Below are positions 7,499-17,982 of a stretch of 64,000 nt of DNA, piece after piece (positions within the stretch are counted from its first letter, which is position 1; every line of letters starts with the position of its first letter). Position numbers and translations under genes: made by a program. Source of the DNA: Shewanella colwelliana ATCC 39565. GTDB taxonomy: Bacteria > Pseudomonadota > Gammaproteobacteria > Enterobacterales > Shewanellaceae. The stretch lies in NCBI RefSeq assembly GCF_000518705.1, contig NZ_JAEC01000005.1, positions 1 through 64,000 on the forward strand, written 5' to 3'. The notes under the pieces were generated by a model. The model searched no databases. It saw only the letters and a program-made list of their open reading frames with translations, and was not told where the DNA came from.

Positions 7499-8953
7499 AT
7501 GGGAAAGGTTATTACACTCTTAAAACTATTACCCAAAATACATCAAATCCTCTTGAGTATATTGGTATTGGTTACGTTAACCGTTGTCTTTTTACCCTCT
7601 GACGATGCTCAAGCCTCAAAGTCGGCCAATCGCTCACTAACTGGCACCATTAACATTGGCAACGGCCCCGATGCCAGCAACAATGAAGCAAATGACGATG
7701 CTCATGCCTACCCTGTGCCTTTAGCCTTTCGAACGCCCCAAGCACCTAGTGCCTCAGAGATTGCCAAACAAACCAGTAAATCTAACGACGTTAACCTAAG
7801 CGACACCGCCCTCTCTTCGCCAACCGTACTCGGCACAGCAGACGAAGTCGAAACCCTTGAGCCTGTTCCAAGCGAACACAGCAAACAGTTTATTGTTCAA
7901 AAAGGCGATACCTTAGCTGCGCTGTTTAAACGCGCAGGTCTTAGTGCGCGAGACGTGTACGAAATAACCCAATTGCCTAAGGCTAAAAAGAACCTGTTGA
8001 AAATCATGCCAGGCGAAGAGATCGTTATTGTCAAAAATGACGCAGGTGAACTGACCAAGGTGTTGTACCACTTAGACCCTATCTCCACGTTAAGCATCAG
8101 TAAGGCTCCAAACGGTTACAGTGAGGAAGTGCTCACTAAACAGGTGGAAAGTCGCACTAAATTTGCCAGTGCAACCATTAGCAGTAACTTCTGGAATGCA
8201 GGTGTCGGTGCAGGACTAACCCCAAACCAAATCATGCAACTTGCAACCATTTTTGGTTGGGATATCGACTTTGCACTCGACCTTCGACAAGGCGATAACT
8301 TTGCCATTTTGTTTGAAGAGGAATATGCCGACGGTGAGTTCCTCCGCAACGGGAACATCTTAGCCGCCGAGTTTAACAACCAAGGCGATAATTACACCGC
8401 AGTGCGTTACACAGACGGCAGCTACTATTCAGCCGAAGGACGCAGCATGCGTAAAGCCTTCCTGCGCTCACCGGTCGACTTTAAATATGTCAGCTCTAGT
8501 TTTAATCCACGTCGCCTGCATCCGGTAACAGGGCAAGTCAAGGCTCACCGAGGCGTTGACTATGTGGCCGCCGTAGGCACCCCGATTAAAGCGGCGGGTA
8601 AAGGACGGGTCATTAAGTCAGGGTACAATCAATACAACGGCAACTATGTGTTTATTAAGCACAACGAAACCTATACCACTAAGTACTTGCACCTTAAAAA
8701 ACGCAAAGTGAAGCAGGGACAAACGGTCAAGCAGGGACAAATCATCGGTACCTTAGGGTCAACCGGCCGGGTAACTGGTGCACACCTACATTATGAGTTC
8801 ATCGTTAACGGTGTTCATCGCAACCCTAGAACGGTGAAATTGCCGCAGTCTTTGCCTATCGAAAAGCAGCATAAAAGCAAATTCCTCGCGCTAAGTAAGC
8901 TGCTCATGGCTAAACTTGAACAAAACAAGCAGCTACGACTTGCCGCACAATAG
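7499..8953 (+). CDS. M23-family murein endopeptidase with OapA/LysM-like domain
   Basis: Peptidoglycan DD-endopeptidase of the MepM type, which cleaves crosslinks to allow wall expansion. It has an N-terminal membrane anchor (residues about 15-35), a low-complexity linker, an OapA/LysM-like wall-binding region (FIVQKGDTLAALFKRAGL, near residue 130) and a C-terminal zinc peptidase domain. That domain carries HRGVDYVAAVGTPI, which supplies the first His and Asp ligands, and HLHYEF. I chose the ATG at 7499, preceded by GGAG; a TTG at 7484 would add five residues. anmK follows after nine bases, which couples wall cutting to recycling of anhydro-muropeptides. Confidence 0.92.
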   Translation: MGKVITLLKLLPKIHQILLSILVLVTLTVVFLPSDDAQASKSANRSLTGTINIGNGPDASNNEANDDAHAYPVPLAFRTPQAPSASEIAKQTSKSNDVNLSDTALSSPTVLGTADEVETLEPVPSEHSKQFIVQKGDTLAALFKRAGLSARDVYEITQLPKAKKNLLKIMPGEEIVIVKNDAGELTKVLYHLDPISTLSISKAPNGYSEEVLTKQVESRTKFASATISSNFWNAGVGAGLTPNQIMQLATIFGWDIDFALDLRQGDNFAILFEEEYADGEFLRNGNILAAEFNNQGDNYTAVRYTDGSYYSAEGRSMRKAFLRSPVDFKYVSSSFNPRRLHPVTGQVKAHRGVDYVAAVGTPIKAAGKGRVIKSGYNQYNGNYVFIKHNETYTTKYLHLKKRKVKQGQTVKQGQIIGTLGSTGRVTGAHLHYEFIVNGVHRNPRTVKLPQSLPIEKQHKSKFLALSKLLMAKLEQNKQLRLAAQ

Positions 8954-8962
8954 GATCCTTTC

Positions 8963-10072
8963 ATGACCAGTAACTTATATATCGGCCTGATGTCTGGCAC
9001 CAGCATGGACGGCGTCGATGCCGTGCTCGTCGATTTCAGTGATAACAATATCAAGCTGTTAGCCAGCCATACCGAAGCGCTACCCAGCCACCTGCTTAGC
9101 GGCTTACAACGCTTATGCCAATCGGGTAATGATGAAGTTAATCGTGTTGGTACCTTAGATCGCAGCGTCGGTAAACTGTTTGCGCAAGCGGTCAACAATC
9201 TCATCGATAAAGCTGGAGTAGATAAAAGCCAAGTACGCGCCATCGGTAGCCACGGACAAACCGTGCGCCATATGCCAAATCTAGAGATGGGGTTCACCTT
9301 ACAAATTGGTGACCCAAATACCATTGCTGCGTTAACGGGTATCGATGTGATCGCTGACTTTCGCCGCAAAGATATCGCCTTAGGCGGTCAAGGCGCGCCA
9401 TTAGTCCCCGCCTTCCACCAGCAGTTATTTGCCCAAGCTGGCAGCAAAAGAATGATCCTCAATATCGGCGGTATCTCAAACGTGACCTACCTGCCTGGTG
9501 ATGCGAGTGCTGTGATTGGGTTTGATAATGGGCCAGGCAACACCTTGATGGATGCGTGGATTAAGCAAGTAAAGGGGGAGCCTTACGATAAGGCTGGTGC
9601 ATGGGCAGCGACAGGCTGTAGTGATAAAGACCTGCTCAAACAGATGTTGTCTCACTCTTACTTCTCACTGAGTGCGCCAAAAAGTACTGGTCGAGAGCTG
9701 TTTAATCAAGCTTGGATGGAGCAACAAACCGCGGACTTTGGTTACCTCAAAGAGGTCGATATCCAATCGACCCTATTAGATGTCACTTGCCATGCAATAG
9801 CTAACGACTGCTTAACCTTAACCGACTCAGCGCAAATGTATGTCTGCGGCGGCGGCGCCTTTAATGATGAGTTGTTGAAGCGATTACGCCACTTACTGCC
9901 TCACTACAATATTGAAACCTCAAGTGCACTGGGGATCAATCCTCAATGGGTTGAAGGCATTGCCTTTGCCTGGTTGGCAATGCGCTATCAAAAAGGCTTG
10001 CCCGGTAACCTTCCTGCGGTCACTGGCGCATCCAGAGAGGCTATTCTTGGCGGCTTGTTTCCAGCAGCGTAA
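8963..10072 (+). CDS. anmK: Anhydro-N-acetylmuramic acid kinase
   Basis: Cytosolic sugar kinase that converts 1,6-anhydro-N-acetylmuramic acid and ATP to MurNAc-6-phosphate in peptidoglycan recycling. At 369 residues it is full length. Family motifs are the N-terminal phosphate loop [25 protein letters not shown], the metal/nucleotide segment [12 protein letters not shown], and [14 protein letters not shown]. It follows the M23 endopeptidase gene closely, as in many gammaproteobacteria, so the two steps are probably transcribed together. Confidence 0.97.
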   Translation: MTSNLYIGLMSGTSMDGVDAVLVDFSDNNIKLLASHTEALPSHLLSGLQRLCQSGNDEVNRVGTLDRSVGKLFAQAVNNLIDKAGVDKSQVRAIGSHGQTVRHMPNLEMGFTLQIGDPNTIAALTGIDVIADFRRKDIALGGQGAPLVPAFHQQLFAQAGSKRMILNIGGISNVTYLPGDASAVIGFDNGPGNTLMDAWIKQVKGEPYDKAGAWAATGCSDKDLLKQMLSHSYFSLSAPKSTGRELFNQAWMEQQTADFGYLKEVDIQSTLLDVTCHAIANDCLTLTDSAQMYVCGGGAFNDELLKRLRHLLPHYNIETSSALGINPQWVEGIAFAWLAMRYQKGLPGNLPAVTGASREAILGGLFPAA

Positions 10073-10096
10073 TACACAGCTTTAAACTGATTGGTA

Positions 10097-12244
10097 TTAC
10101 TGCAGTAACTTATGCTGTAGGCGGATAACATCGCGCTTATAATTTTGCGACTGAGTTAATAATAAGCTGTGTAACTCAGGCATATAACCCATTGAACCTG
10201 CTCTGGGCATGGTGCCTGGCGGTAATTTAATGATAGGCGTGACAAGTTCGGTGTTGAATCGCCAAAAGTTAATCAGCTGAAATCCTTGCTGATTATCTCT
10301 AAAGTAGATCCCTTTTTCTGTCGCAATCCAATTGTAACCTTCATCAAACTTTTTCTCGCTGATCAACGCATGAACCTTGTCTGGCTGTGACAAATCGATA
10401 GACCATAATCCATCTTTATCAGCACGGGTAAAAAGCAGCTGCTGACTCGATATCATCTGACCTAATCGCATATCGATGTGACTCAGCACCTGAGGCAGAC
10501 GGTTATCTAGGTAGAACTCGGTAATGCCGTCATCTGTACTGGCGATAACAGTTTCATTGTCCCACCCCCAACTTGGACGATTATGATCCAAATAAGGCGT
10601 GGCTAAAATAGCAATGTTACCCGTTTGCAGATCAAGGACATGAATTTTATTGCCTTCATTTTGATCATCTGGCGCTAAAAAGGCAATTTTACTGCCGTCT
10701 CTGGACCAGCTAGGATAAGCGACTCGCCGTTTAAGGTTTGTATGCTGACGTCTATTATTGCCCGTGCTATCGGCGCTCCAAATCTCATTAAACCCCGTTT
10801 CATTGGAAACATAGGCAATACGCTGGGCTATGGCCGAATAGGTTGGATTACGATAACTGTACTCCACCCGTAACAGCGGAAAACTAGTGGTCGGTATCGA
10901 CTGCTCCAGCGCTAAGCTGGTGACTCGGTAATCTCGTATGTAGTTAGCGTACACTAACTCATTGCTATGAGGGATAAAGCGTGGGTAGCTCATGCCCTCC
11001 ACATCTAACGCCTGAATACCCTCATGTTCAACATCAATAAGGTAACCGTTTCTCACGCCTGAATTTTCGGTGCTAAAAACCAAGCGATGTCCATCTTTAT
11101 GCCAGCTTAAACCACGAATATCTTCCAACCCCGTTGTCAGTCGGCGCTCTTGCCCTGTGGTCAGGTCGAGCAAAAAAATATCTTCAGATATATTGCCAAA
11201 ACGGCGAGAAATAGCCATGTAACGTCCATCGGGACTAAAGGCAACATCCCTATCTCTATGGCTGCAATGATTGATACACGATAAACGCACGGGCAGACTG
11301 TCAGTCTCCTTTAATGCAAAGCTATACAAGCCTGACGTTGCATCACTGTTGCTTTGCCAGATAAACACTAGACGCTCACCATTGGGCGATACGTCTAATG
11401 CTGCGGTATAGCTATTACAGGGCGTTAATGGGCGGGCTTCGTTACTGTCAAGGGTTAGCTGCATAATTTGGCAATCTTTCAACTCCTGAGACGGGTAATA
11501 CAACATCTGCCCGTCTGGGCTCCACACCGCACGTAACTCTGAACTTTTTGCTGACGTCAGTCGCTTTGGCATCTCTGTAGGCGAATTGAGATCTTTTAAG
11601 TAAAGGCTAGAACGCTTACCGTTGCCGCGACTGCCATATACCAACCAACGACCATCGGGCGAGACATTGGGATAAAGCTCCGCATCAGCCGCTTTCGTAA
11701 GCTGCTGCTTTACAGTCGGAATCAAATGAACCTCATCATGATAGAGGTGCCATACCAGTAGTGCACTAACAGCTACCAGCACTGTGCCACTAGCCAGCGC
11801 AAATTTGGTCAGTTTGCGCTGCAGTAAGTTGATCTGCTTTTCGGCTCGTCGTAATAAATCTGGCTCGTCGACTAAGTCCTCGGCATTAAATTGTGGCGCA
11901 ATAAGTAAACGATAACCCGCCTTTCTTACTGTCTCTATGATCGGCTGCTCGCTATTCAACGGCTTTAATTGCTGGCGCAAGTGCCATATTGCATTGGTTA
12001 AGGCTTTGGTCCCAACATATCCATTACCGTCCCAAATCTCTTCGATAAGCTCATCACGGGTGACTACGTTAGGGTAGTGGCGCGCAAGGTAACTTAGTAC
12101 TTCAATAAACTTGGGCTGCAAAGACAAGCAAATGCCATCTGCCTTACTCTCGGCATCAAACACCACGCTGTTATCTGCAGGCGACACCTTGCAGTGACCC
12201 AACGAAAAATTCGCCTGTTTAGAAACTTTAACACTACCGCTCAT
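10097..12244 (-). CDS. Membrane-bound winged-helix regulator with TolB-like propeller
   Basis: A 715-residue one-component regulator of the CadC/ToxR architecture. The N-terminal OmpR-type winged helix (about residues 30-115) includes VVTRDELIEEIWDG and the recognition segment GTKALTNAIWHLRQ. One membrane segment follows at about 148-168 (LASGTVLVAVSALLVW). The periplasmic part is a TolB/WD40-like beta propeller with repeated SPDGR-type turns (VSPDGRWLVY, WSPDGQMLYY, FSPDGRYMAI, WSRDGSKIAF). The propeller probably senses a ligand or a wall/envelope signal. It is divergent from the TonB receptor gene, so that receptor and the peptidase behind it are its likely targets; this is inference. Confidence 0.9.
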   Translation of the reverse strand: MSGSVKVSKQANFSLGHCKVSPADNSVVFDAESKADGICLSLQPKFIEVLSYLARHYPNVVTRDELIEEIWDGNGYVGTKALTNAIWHLRQQLKPLNSEQPIIETVRKAGYRLLIAPQFNAEDLVDEPDLLRRAEKQINLLQRKLTKFALASGTVLVAVSALLVWHLYHDEVHLIPTVKQQLTKAADAELYPNVSPDGRWLVYGSRGNGKRSSLYLKDLNSPTEMPKRLTSAKSSELRAVWSPDGQMLYYPSQELKDCQIMQLTLDSNEARPLTPCNSYTAALDVSPNGERLVFIWQSNSDATSGLYSFALKETDSLPVRLSCINHCSHRDRDVAFSPDGRYMAISRRFGNISEDIFLLDLTTGQERRLTTGLEDIRGLSWHKDGHRLVFSTENSGVRNGYLIDVEHEGIQALDVEGMSYPRFIPHSNELVYANYIRDYRVTSLALEQSIPTTSFPLLRVEYSYRNPTYSAIAQRIAYVSNETGFNEIWSADSTGNNRRQHTNLKRRVAYPSWSRDGSKIAFLAPDDQNEGNKIHVLDLQTGNIAILATPYLDHNRPSWGWDNETVIASTDDGITEFYLDNRLPQVLSHIDMRLGQMISSQQLLFTRADKDGLWSIDLSQPDKVHALISEKKFDEGYNWIATEKGIYFRDNQQGFQLINFWRFNTELVTPIIKLPPGTMPRAGSMGYMPELHSLLLTQSQNYKRDVIRLQHKLLQ

Positions 12245-12615
12245 CTTCCCTGCATCTCCTTGTAGGTCAAAACAGTTATTCAGTTAACGCTTACTCCCCC
12301 TACATTTGCCAACAAGTGTAGCCCTTTTAACCAAGTGATTACAACCGGGAAATAGATATAGAATAGACATGTAAACCACTGGAAGAAAAGGAAATAGATG
12401 TTTAATCGACATATAAACAATCTATAAACGACACCCCCAACATTGCTCGCCAGCAACAATTTAATTACAACTGACACCAGTAAACAGCAGGCTACCTCGA
12501 TGGTTACAACCATACCGTCTATTGACACTCTCCTATCCCTAAGAGTGACTTATCCATGCCCCGACGTTTGCAACAAGTAAAGGTAGTTAACGATAAGAAT
12601 AAGGACAGCAACTAG
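12245..12615. promoter_or_regulatory. Divergent intergenic region between regulator and TonB receptor
   Basis: About 370 bp without a convincing gene. It must contain the promoters for both divergent genes. It has repeated short elements that could be operators: GACATGTAAAC (12367) and GACATATAAACAATCTATAAACGAC (12409-12433, described by its TATAAAC doublet), and a pair of related C-rich motifs around 12296 and 12432. A minus-strand open frame here is composed of these repeats and is probably not a gene. Confidence 0.45.
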
Positions 12616-15381
12616 ATGAAACCTCAACTCAAACAATCAGCATTAACCGTCGCCTTAGCAATGGCACTAACCCCAGTGTTAAGCGTTGCCGCTGAGACAA
12701 ACACAACTGGCACACAGTCGGCCAAGATGGAAAAAATCGAAGTCACGGGTTCACGCATTAAACGCACCGACTTTGAAGGGGTTGCACCAGTAACCGTTAT
12801 CTCAGCCGATGATATTGCAAATAGTGGCCTCAGCTCTATTTCAGAAATACTCCAAGCATCAGTGGCTAATACTGGTGGTTCACTCAATGGCGAGAGTGAC
12901 GGATTTACTGATAGTGCTAGTTCAGTCAACTTGCGCGGTATGGGAGCCAATCGCACCTTGGTACTTATCAATGGTCGTCGTCAGGCATCGTTTCCTAGTG
13001 CGGCCGGTGGCACAACAAACTTTGTTGATACCTCAGACATCCCCACCGCAGCAGTTGAACGTATTGAGATTTTAACTGGTGGCGCATCGGCTATTTATGG
13101 CTCTGATGCTGTAGGTGGTGTGGTCAATATTATTTTGAAGAAACAATATGAAGGAGCTAAGGTCGCTGCCAAATACAACCACCCAACACAAGGTGGTGGT
13201 GAGCAGTTAGACCTCTCCTACTTGCAAGGCTTTAATACCGAAAAGAGCCAAACCTTAGTGATGCTCGAATATAAAAAAGTTGAGGCGATCAAAACTGAGC
13301 AACGCGATGGTCTATATAGCCCAGCTTACTATGAAGACGAAGATGGTGACATTCGTTGGGGAGCAGGCCCCTATGGTGATGCCACGCCCTCAAGCTGGGG
13401 CGCTTGGATTAGGGACTATGGTAAAGTCTACACCGACAGTAAATACAGTCCACTCGATAACACCCAGTGCACCGAGCGCTTTGGTGATAAGGGAATTTAC
13501 ATCCCAGCAGGTACCTATGACTGTTACTACGATAAATACGCCGACCGCGGCCTACTGTCAGCTTACGATCGCCTAAATCTAGTGGTTAATACCACCTATG
13601 ATCTCAATGATGACTGGCAGCTCTATGGCATGATAAACGCCTCCTACAAAGAAGCCTCTAAGTACAAAGATGAAAAAGGCTTTGGCGTATATATCTACGA
13701 AGATGAGGCCACTGGCGCAATGAGCTATGACGCCAATGCATTCGAAGACTCAAACAAATTCCAGATGCGTCGTCGAATGGAAGAGTTTCCAGGTGATCGT
13801 ACTTATGAGACCCAAAATACTAAAGCCGCCTTCTCTTTTGGTGCCAATGGAACTGTGGGAGATTACGAATTAGATCTCTCTTGGTCGAGCGGTTTTAACC
13901 GTTATGAAAAACAGAACACGCATATGGTCAGTGCGGATGCCTTGCTTGATATCGTCACCTTCAACCCTAACGACAGTGATCCAACCAAGTGGTACCCCAA
14001 TAATGCCCTGACATCTGAACAGATTGATCAACTAATTGGCAGCGCCACCAAAGACTCAACATCCAGCATGCACCAGTTCCAAGCGGTCTTTACTGGAGAT
14101 CTAATGGAACTGTCAGCGGGCACGATAGGCTTTGCAACCACGGCTGAGTGGGCCAGAGAGAGCTACGAAGATACCCTCGATGAGATCACCATGAGTGGCG
14201 GCTACATAGGTATGGGAGGCACGGGTGGCGAAGGCGATAGAGACCGTGTTGCTATGGCAGGTGAACTGCAAATACCGCTGTTGGCAGACCTTACGGGCGT
14301 CAAATCGCTCGACCTGTCTGCCGCGCTGCGTTATGACCATTACCTAGATGATTCGAGTGTGGGTGGCGCAACAACACCTCAAGTGGGTATCACCTATCGC
14401 CCAGTCAGTGAAGTGATGATCCGTGCCAATATGGGTAAAAGCTTCAGGGCGCCAGACATGCACCGCCTCTATGCGGGTTTAACTCGTAGCTTTGGTAGCA
14501 CAGATTATGTTCATCCAACCATTCCGGGAGAGATATATGAAGACAGCTATGATGGTTTTAGCTCAGGAAATCTCAATCTAACTGAAGAGAAAGGTGACTT
14601 TTGGAACTTAGGCCTTGTTGCCAACCTCAGTGATAATGCAGATTTAACCTTAGACTGGTGGAATATTGAACTAGAAGGCGCAGTAAAAACTATCTCCACC
14701 AACGAGATGCTTGACGACAACAGATTCGATCAAACCGCAAACTATAACAGCTGCGAGAACATGGATATCGTCGGTTATGTGACTGAGCTCGACGATGATG
14801 GTATCCGAAATCTTGCCTGTATGCGTAAAGGCCCGATTAACAGCGCCTATGAAGCATCAGAAGGTATTGATGCCAGCGTTAACTACCGCTTCCCTGAAAC
14901 TTCGGCAGGTGAGTTTAAGTTAAAACTTGCAGCTTCTTATCTGCTAAAGAAGGAATATCAGGAAAGTGTTGATACTGAAATCGAGGATGAGACCAAAACT
15001 AACTACGTGCCTAAATGGAAAGGCAATGCCAGCCTAACGTGGAACCTCGCTGATTTTAGTGCAACATTAGCCTATTACTATACTGGCAAAGCTGTGGGTG
15101 AAGATACATTTACCCTTATCGATGCCGATGGCGATGACTATGAGGTGGACGACTATCCAGATACACTCGATGCTTACCAAACCATCAACCTTACCCTTGC
15201 CTATAGCACGCCTTGGAAAGGTAAATTCAGTGCTGGAGTGAAAAACCTCACCGATGAGATGCCACCACTGTTTGATGAGCGCAATGATCGTCACAACGAC
15301 TGGCCATTCTTTGAAGAGGACAACAGTAGCTACTCAACGGTAGGCCGTACGTTATTCTTGGGTTATTCTCAAAAGTTCTAG
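12616..15381 (+). CDS. TonB-dependent outer-membrane receptor
   Basis: A 921-residue outer-membrane transporter driven by TonB and the proton-motive force. It has a signal peptide (MKPQLKQSALTVALAMA, then processed after SVAA) and a TonB-box-like stretch MEKIEVTGSRIKR. The plug domain follows at about 50-175 (ISEILQASVA, VNLRGMGANRTLVLINGRR, VERIEILTGGASAIYGSDAVGGVVN), and then a long beta barrel ending in the aromatic C-terminal residue of FLGYSQKF. The plug and barrel style is that of the large receptors common in Shewanella and Alteromonadales, which take up peptides or oligosaccharides. The peptidase immediately downstream makes peptides the more likely cargo; this is inference. Confidence 0.93.
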   Translation: MKPQLKQSALTVALAMALTPVLSVAAETNTTGTQSAKMEKIEVTGSRIKRTDFEGVAPVTVISADDIANSGLSSISEILQASVANTGGSLNGESDGFTDSASSVNLRGMGANRTLVLINGRRQASFPSAAGGTTNFVDTSDIPTAAVERIEILTGGASAIYGSDAVGGVVNIILKKQYEGAKVAAKYNHPTQGGGEQLDLSYLQGFNTEKSQTLVMLEYKKVEAIKTEQRDGLYSPAYYEDEDGDIRWGAGPYGDATPSSWGAWIRDYGKVYTDSKYSPLDNTQCTERFGDKGIYIPAGTYDCYYDKYADRGLLSAYDRLNLVVNTTYDLNDDWQLYGMINASYKEASKYKDEKGFGVYIYEDEATGAMSYDANAFEDSNKFQMRRRMEEFPGDRTYETQNTKAAFSFGANGTVGDYELDLSWSSGFNRYEKQNTHMVSADALLDIVTFNPNDSDPTKWYPNNALTSEQIDQLIGSATKDSTSSMHQFQAVFTGDLMELSAGTIGFATTAEWARESYEDTLDEITMSGGYIGMGGTGGEGDRDRVAMAGELQIPLLADLTGVKSLDLSAALRYDHYLDDSSVGGATTPQVGITYRPVSEVMIRANMGKSFRAPDMHRLYAGLTRSFGSTDYVHPTIPGEIYEDSYDGFSSGNLNLTEEKGDFWNLGLVANLSDNADLTLDWWNIELEGAVKTISTNEMLDDNRFDQTANYNSCENMDIVGYVTELDDDGIRNLACMRKGPINSAYEASEGIDASVNYRFPETSAGEFKLKLAASYLLKKEYQESVDTEIEDETKTNYVPKWKGNASLTWNLADFSATLAYYYTGKAVGEDTFTLIDADGDDYEVDDYPDTLDAYQTINLTLAYSTPWKGKFSAGVKNLTDEMPPLFDERNDRHNDWPFFEEDNSSYSTVGRTLFLGYSQKF

Positions 15382-15400
15382 CCGACTCTGTATGTTGAAA

Positions 15401-15425
15401 TTAAGCGCCTCTTTGGGGCGCTTTG
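15401..15425 (+). terminator. Weak terminator-like hairpin between receptor and peptidase genes
   Basis: Stem AAGCGCC / GGGGCGCTT followed by TGCTTT. The short T-tract suggests partial termination, which would lower peptidase expression relative to the receptor. Confidence 0.6.
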
Positions 15426-15456
15426 CTTTAACACACCTTCTTTATCAGGAGATACC

Positions 15457-17835
15457 ATGTTTAATCTCAAACACCTATTGGCTGTCCTGGTACTGTTGTC
15501 CAGCCAATACCTTGTTGCGGGTGACTACCAACAACCCTCAGCTCCACTGATGCAAGTTCTGCAGCAACCTAAAATGGTTGATAGCCGTTTATCAGCAAAC
15601 GGCATCTATTTAGCCGTCATGACCCCCATATCATCTCCCAGCATCGCCAGCCTCGCCAGCGAAGAGGTCAAGCTCGCAGGGCTAAGGTTAGCCCCAAAAA
15701 GCCTAAGTCAAAGCCGCCCTAAAAAGCGCTATAGCCACATAAGCTTAGTGAACTTAGACAATCAAGAACAACACTTCATTAACCCGAGTGCGGGCGCCAT
15801 CGCTAACGTAAGGTTTTCGCCTAATAGCCAATATCTAAGTTATATTGCCATCAATGAAAGTGCAGCCAACCTATTTTTATACAGCATAAAAAATGGCCAA
15901 ACACGACAACTTAACAACACTCCGCTTAACGCCGTATTTGGTGCCAATTATCAATGGTCTCATGATAGCAGCGCCATCTTAACCACTCTAGCCGTGGCTA
16001 GCATCACAGAGCCCAGTACCACTATAGGCCCCAACATTAGCCAAGCCTTTGGTGAAAGAGCGCCTCGACGTACTTACCAAGACTTATTGCAAAACCGTCA
16101 AGATGAGGTGCAATTTGAACAACTGGCCACTAGCCAACTCGCACTATTATCGCTAAAAGGTGCACATAAACAAATTGGTAGCCCAGGCATCACCGTCCAC
16201 TACAAGCTCTCACCCAACGATCAATTTATTTTGCTAAAACAGATTCGTCCGCCCTATTCGCACATCGTAAAATACAGGGACTTTGCTCACCATGTCGAAC
16301 TCTATTCAGCCACGGGGACTTACCTTAAAGCGTTTGCCCATATTGACAGTGGCGAGCTTAGACCTGCAGGTGCTGACTCTGTCAATACCGGCCCTAGGCT
16401 TATCCATTGGCGACAAGATAAACCCGATACCTTAGCCTTCGTCACCGCCTTAGATAAGGGCGATGGGGAACAAGAGTTCCCATTACGCGATAGACTCCAA
16501 ACCTTAAATGCCCCTTTTAATGGCGCAGCACAAACCATTGCAACCACGCCTTGGCGCATCAACAGCGTAAAATGGACCGATAGCAACACCCTGTTGCTTA
16601 CTGAAAAGAACAACAACGAAAAAAAATTGCGTGTCAGTAGCCTTGATTTATCGACTGGAAATACACTTAAACTTTGGTATGAAAAGTCAATCCGTGACAT
16701 CTATCAACACCCTGGCACCTTAGTTTATCGTGCACAAAATACCGGCGTCGCCCTGGTTGAAACCCATGAAGGCAAGGTGATTCACTTTGGCAAAGGTGCA
16801 TCACCAGAGGGATTAAAACCCTTTTTAAAGCAGACCGACTTAACTAATCATGTCAGTGAACCTTTATGGCAAAGCGCAAAAGATAAACTTGAGCAGGTAG
16901 TACATGTGGTGAGTCTATCGCCACTGAGGTTGGTTATTAAGCGTGAAGATGCTATTAGCCCTCCGCAGTTAGTGTTATTCAATCAACAAGATAGTACTGA
17001 GCACTTGATCTACCAACCGCCCCAAACCTTGAGCGCCTACCAAGGGATGACACGGCAACTAATCACCTATCAACGTGCCGATGGGCTGCCACTATCCGGC
17101 ATGCTCTACCTACCTAAAGGTTACCGTAAAGAGCATGGCCCTTTACCCCTGCTGATGTGGGCTTACCCAAGAGAGTATAAAAATGCCAACGTGGCGGCAC
17201 AGGTCGCCTTTTCAGCCAATCAATACCAGAGCATCAGTGCCAAAGGCCCGGTCCCCTTTGTTGCCAAAGGCTTTGCTGTATTCGATAAGGTCTCGATGCC
17301 AATAGTGGGAGAAGGTAAAAACAACCCCAATGACAGCTTTCGCGATCAGTTAGTCGCCAACGCCAAAGCCGCCATCGACACGTTAAGTGATATGGGGGTT
17401 GCAGACCCTGAACGGGTGGCTATTGGTGGTCACTCCTATGGTGCCTTTATGGTTGCCAATCTACTGGCTCACTCAGATCTATTTAAAGCCGGAATCGCTC
17501 GAAGTGGTGCCTACAATCGTAGCTTGACGCCGTTTGGGTTCCAATACGAGAAACGTAATTATTGGGAAGCACCCGACCTTTATCAGCAGATGTCGCCCTT
17601 TACCCATGCTGATAAAATCGATGAACCACTTTTGATCATCCATGGAGAGATGGACGCCAATTCAGGCACCTACCCCATGCAGTCAACTCGACTGTTTAAC
17701 GCCATTCGTGGCCTTGGGGGCAAAGCACGCCTGGTGATGCTGCCATTTGAAAGCCACAGTTATGTGGCGCAAGAATCATTGCAACACATGCTGTGGGAAC
17801 AAGAGCAATGGCTTAAAAAAAACCTCCAACCATAA
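15457..17835 (+). CDS. S9-family prolyl-oligopeptidase-like serine peptidase
   Basis: A 792-residue exported peptidase. It has a signal peptide (MFNLKHLLAVLVLLSSQYLVAG), a propeller-like N-terminal half with FSPNSQYLSYI and similar turns, and an alpha/beta hydrolase C-terminal domain. The nucleophile is in GGHSYGAFMVAN (about residue 665), the acid in HGEMDANSG, and the base His in LPFESHSYV, in the usual order. Such enzymes remove short peptides or acylated amino acids in the periplasm. It lies 75 bp after the TonB receptor and behind a divergent sensor-regulator, forming a plausible sense-import-digest unit. Confidence 0.9.
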   Translation: MFNLKHLLAVLVLLSSQYLVAGDYQQPSAPLMQVLQQPKMVDSRLSANGIYLAVMTPISSPSIASLASEEVKLAGLRLAPKSLSQSRPKKRYSHISLVNLDNQEQHFINPSAGAIANVRFSPNSQYLSYIAINESAANLFLYSIKNGQTRQLNNTPLNAVFGANYQWSHDSSAILTTLAVASITEPSTTIGPNISQAFGERAPRRTYQDLLQNRQDEVQFEQLATSQLALLSLKGAHKQIGSPGITVHYKLSPNDQFILLKQIRPPYSHIVKYRDFAHHVELYSATGTYLKAFAHIDSGELRPAGADSVNTGPRLIHWRQDKPDTLAFVTALDKGDGEQEFPLRDRLQTLNAPFNGAAQTIATTPWRINSVKWTDSNTLLLTEKNNNEKKLRVSSLDLSTGNTLKLWYEKSIRDIYQHPGTLVYRAQNTGVALVETHEGKVIHFGKGASPEGLKPFLKQTDLTNHVSEPLWQSAKDKLEQVVHVVSLSPLRLVIKREDAISPPQLVLFNQQDSTEHLIYQPPQTLSAYQGMTRQLITYQRADGLPLSGMLYLPKGYRKEHGPLPLLMWAYPREYKNANVAAQVAFSANQYQSISAKGPVPFVAKGFAVFDKVSMPIVGEGKNNPNDSFRDQLVANAKAAIDTLSDMGVADPERVAIGGHSYGAFMVANLLAHSDLFKAGIARSGAYNRSLTPFGFQYEKRNYWEAPDLYQQMSPFTHADKIDEPLLIIHGEMDANSGTYPMQSTRLFNAIRGLGGKARLVMLPFESHSYVAQESLQHMLWEQEQWLKKNLQP

Positions 17836-17982
17836 TGAATACGGGCACTGACACAATCGCTGCAGCGCCCGATTCAACTGCTGCGCATAAAAGTTTCACT
17901 TTCCATATATTTAATAAAGGCTAAAGTAGATAAGTGGTTAACAAGTCCACTCTTTCAACCCATGCAAACAAGGAATAGTGAC

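Noticed and set aside
8815..9369. A long antisense frame across the M23-anmK junction
   Set aside because: It is opposite two well-supported genes and has a skewed composition (many Ser, Leu, Arg) typical of antisense reading.
12280..12528. An 82-codon minus-strand frame between the regulator and TonB receptor genes
   Set aside because: It occupies the divergent promoter region, contains the short repeats and has no homology that I recognise.
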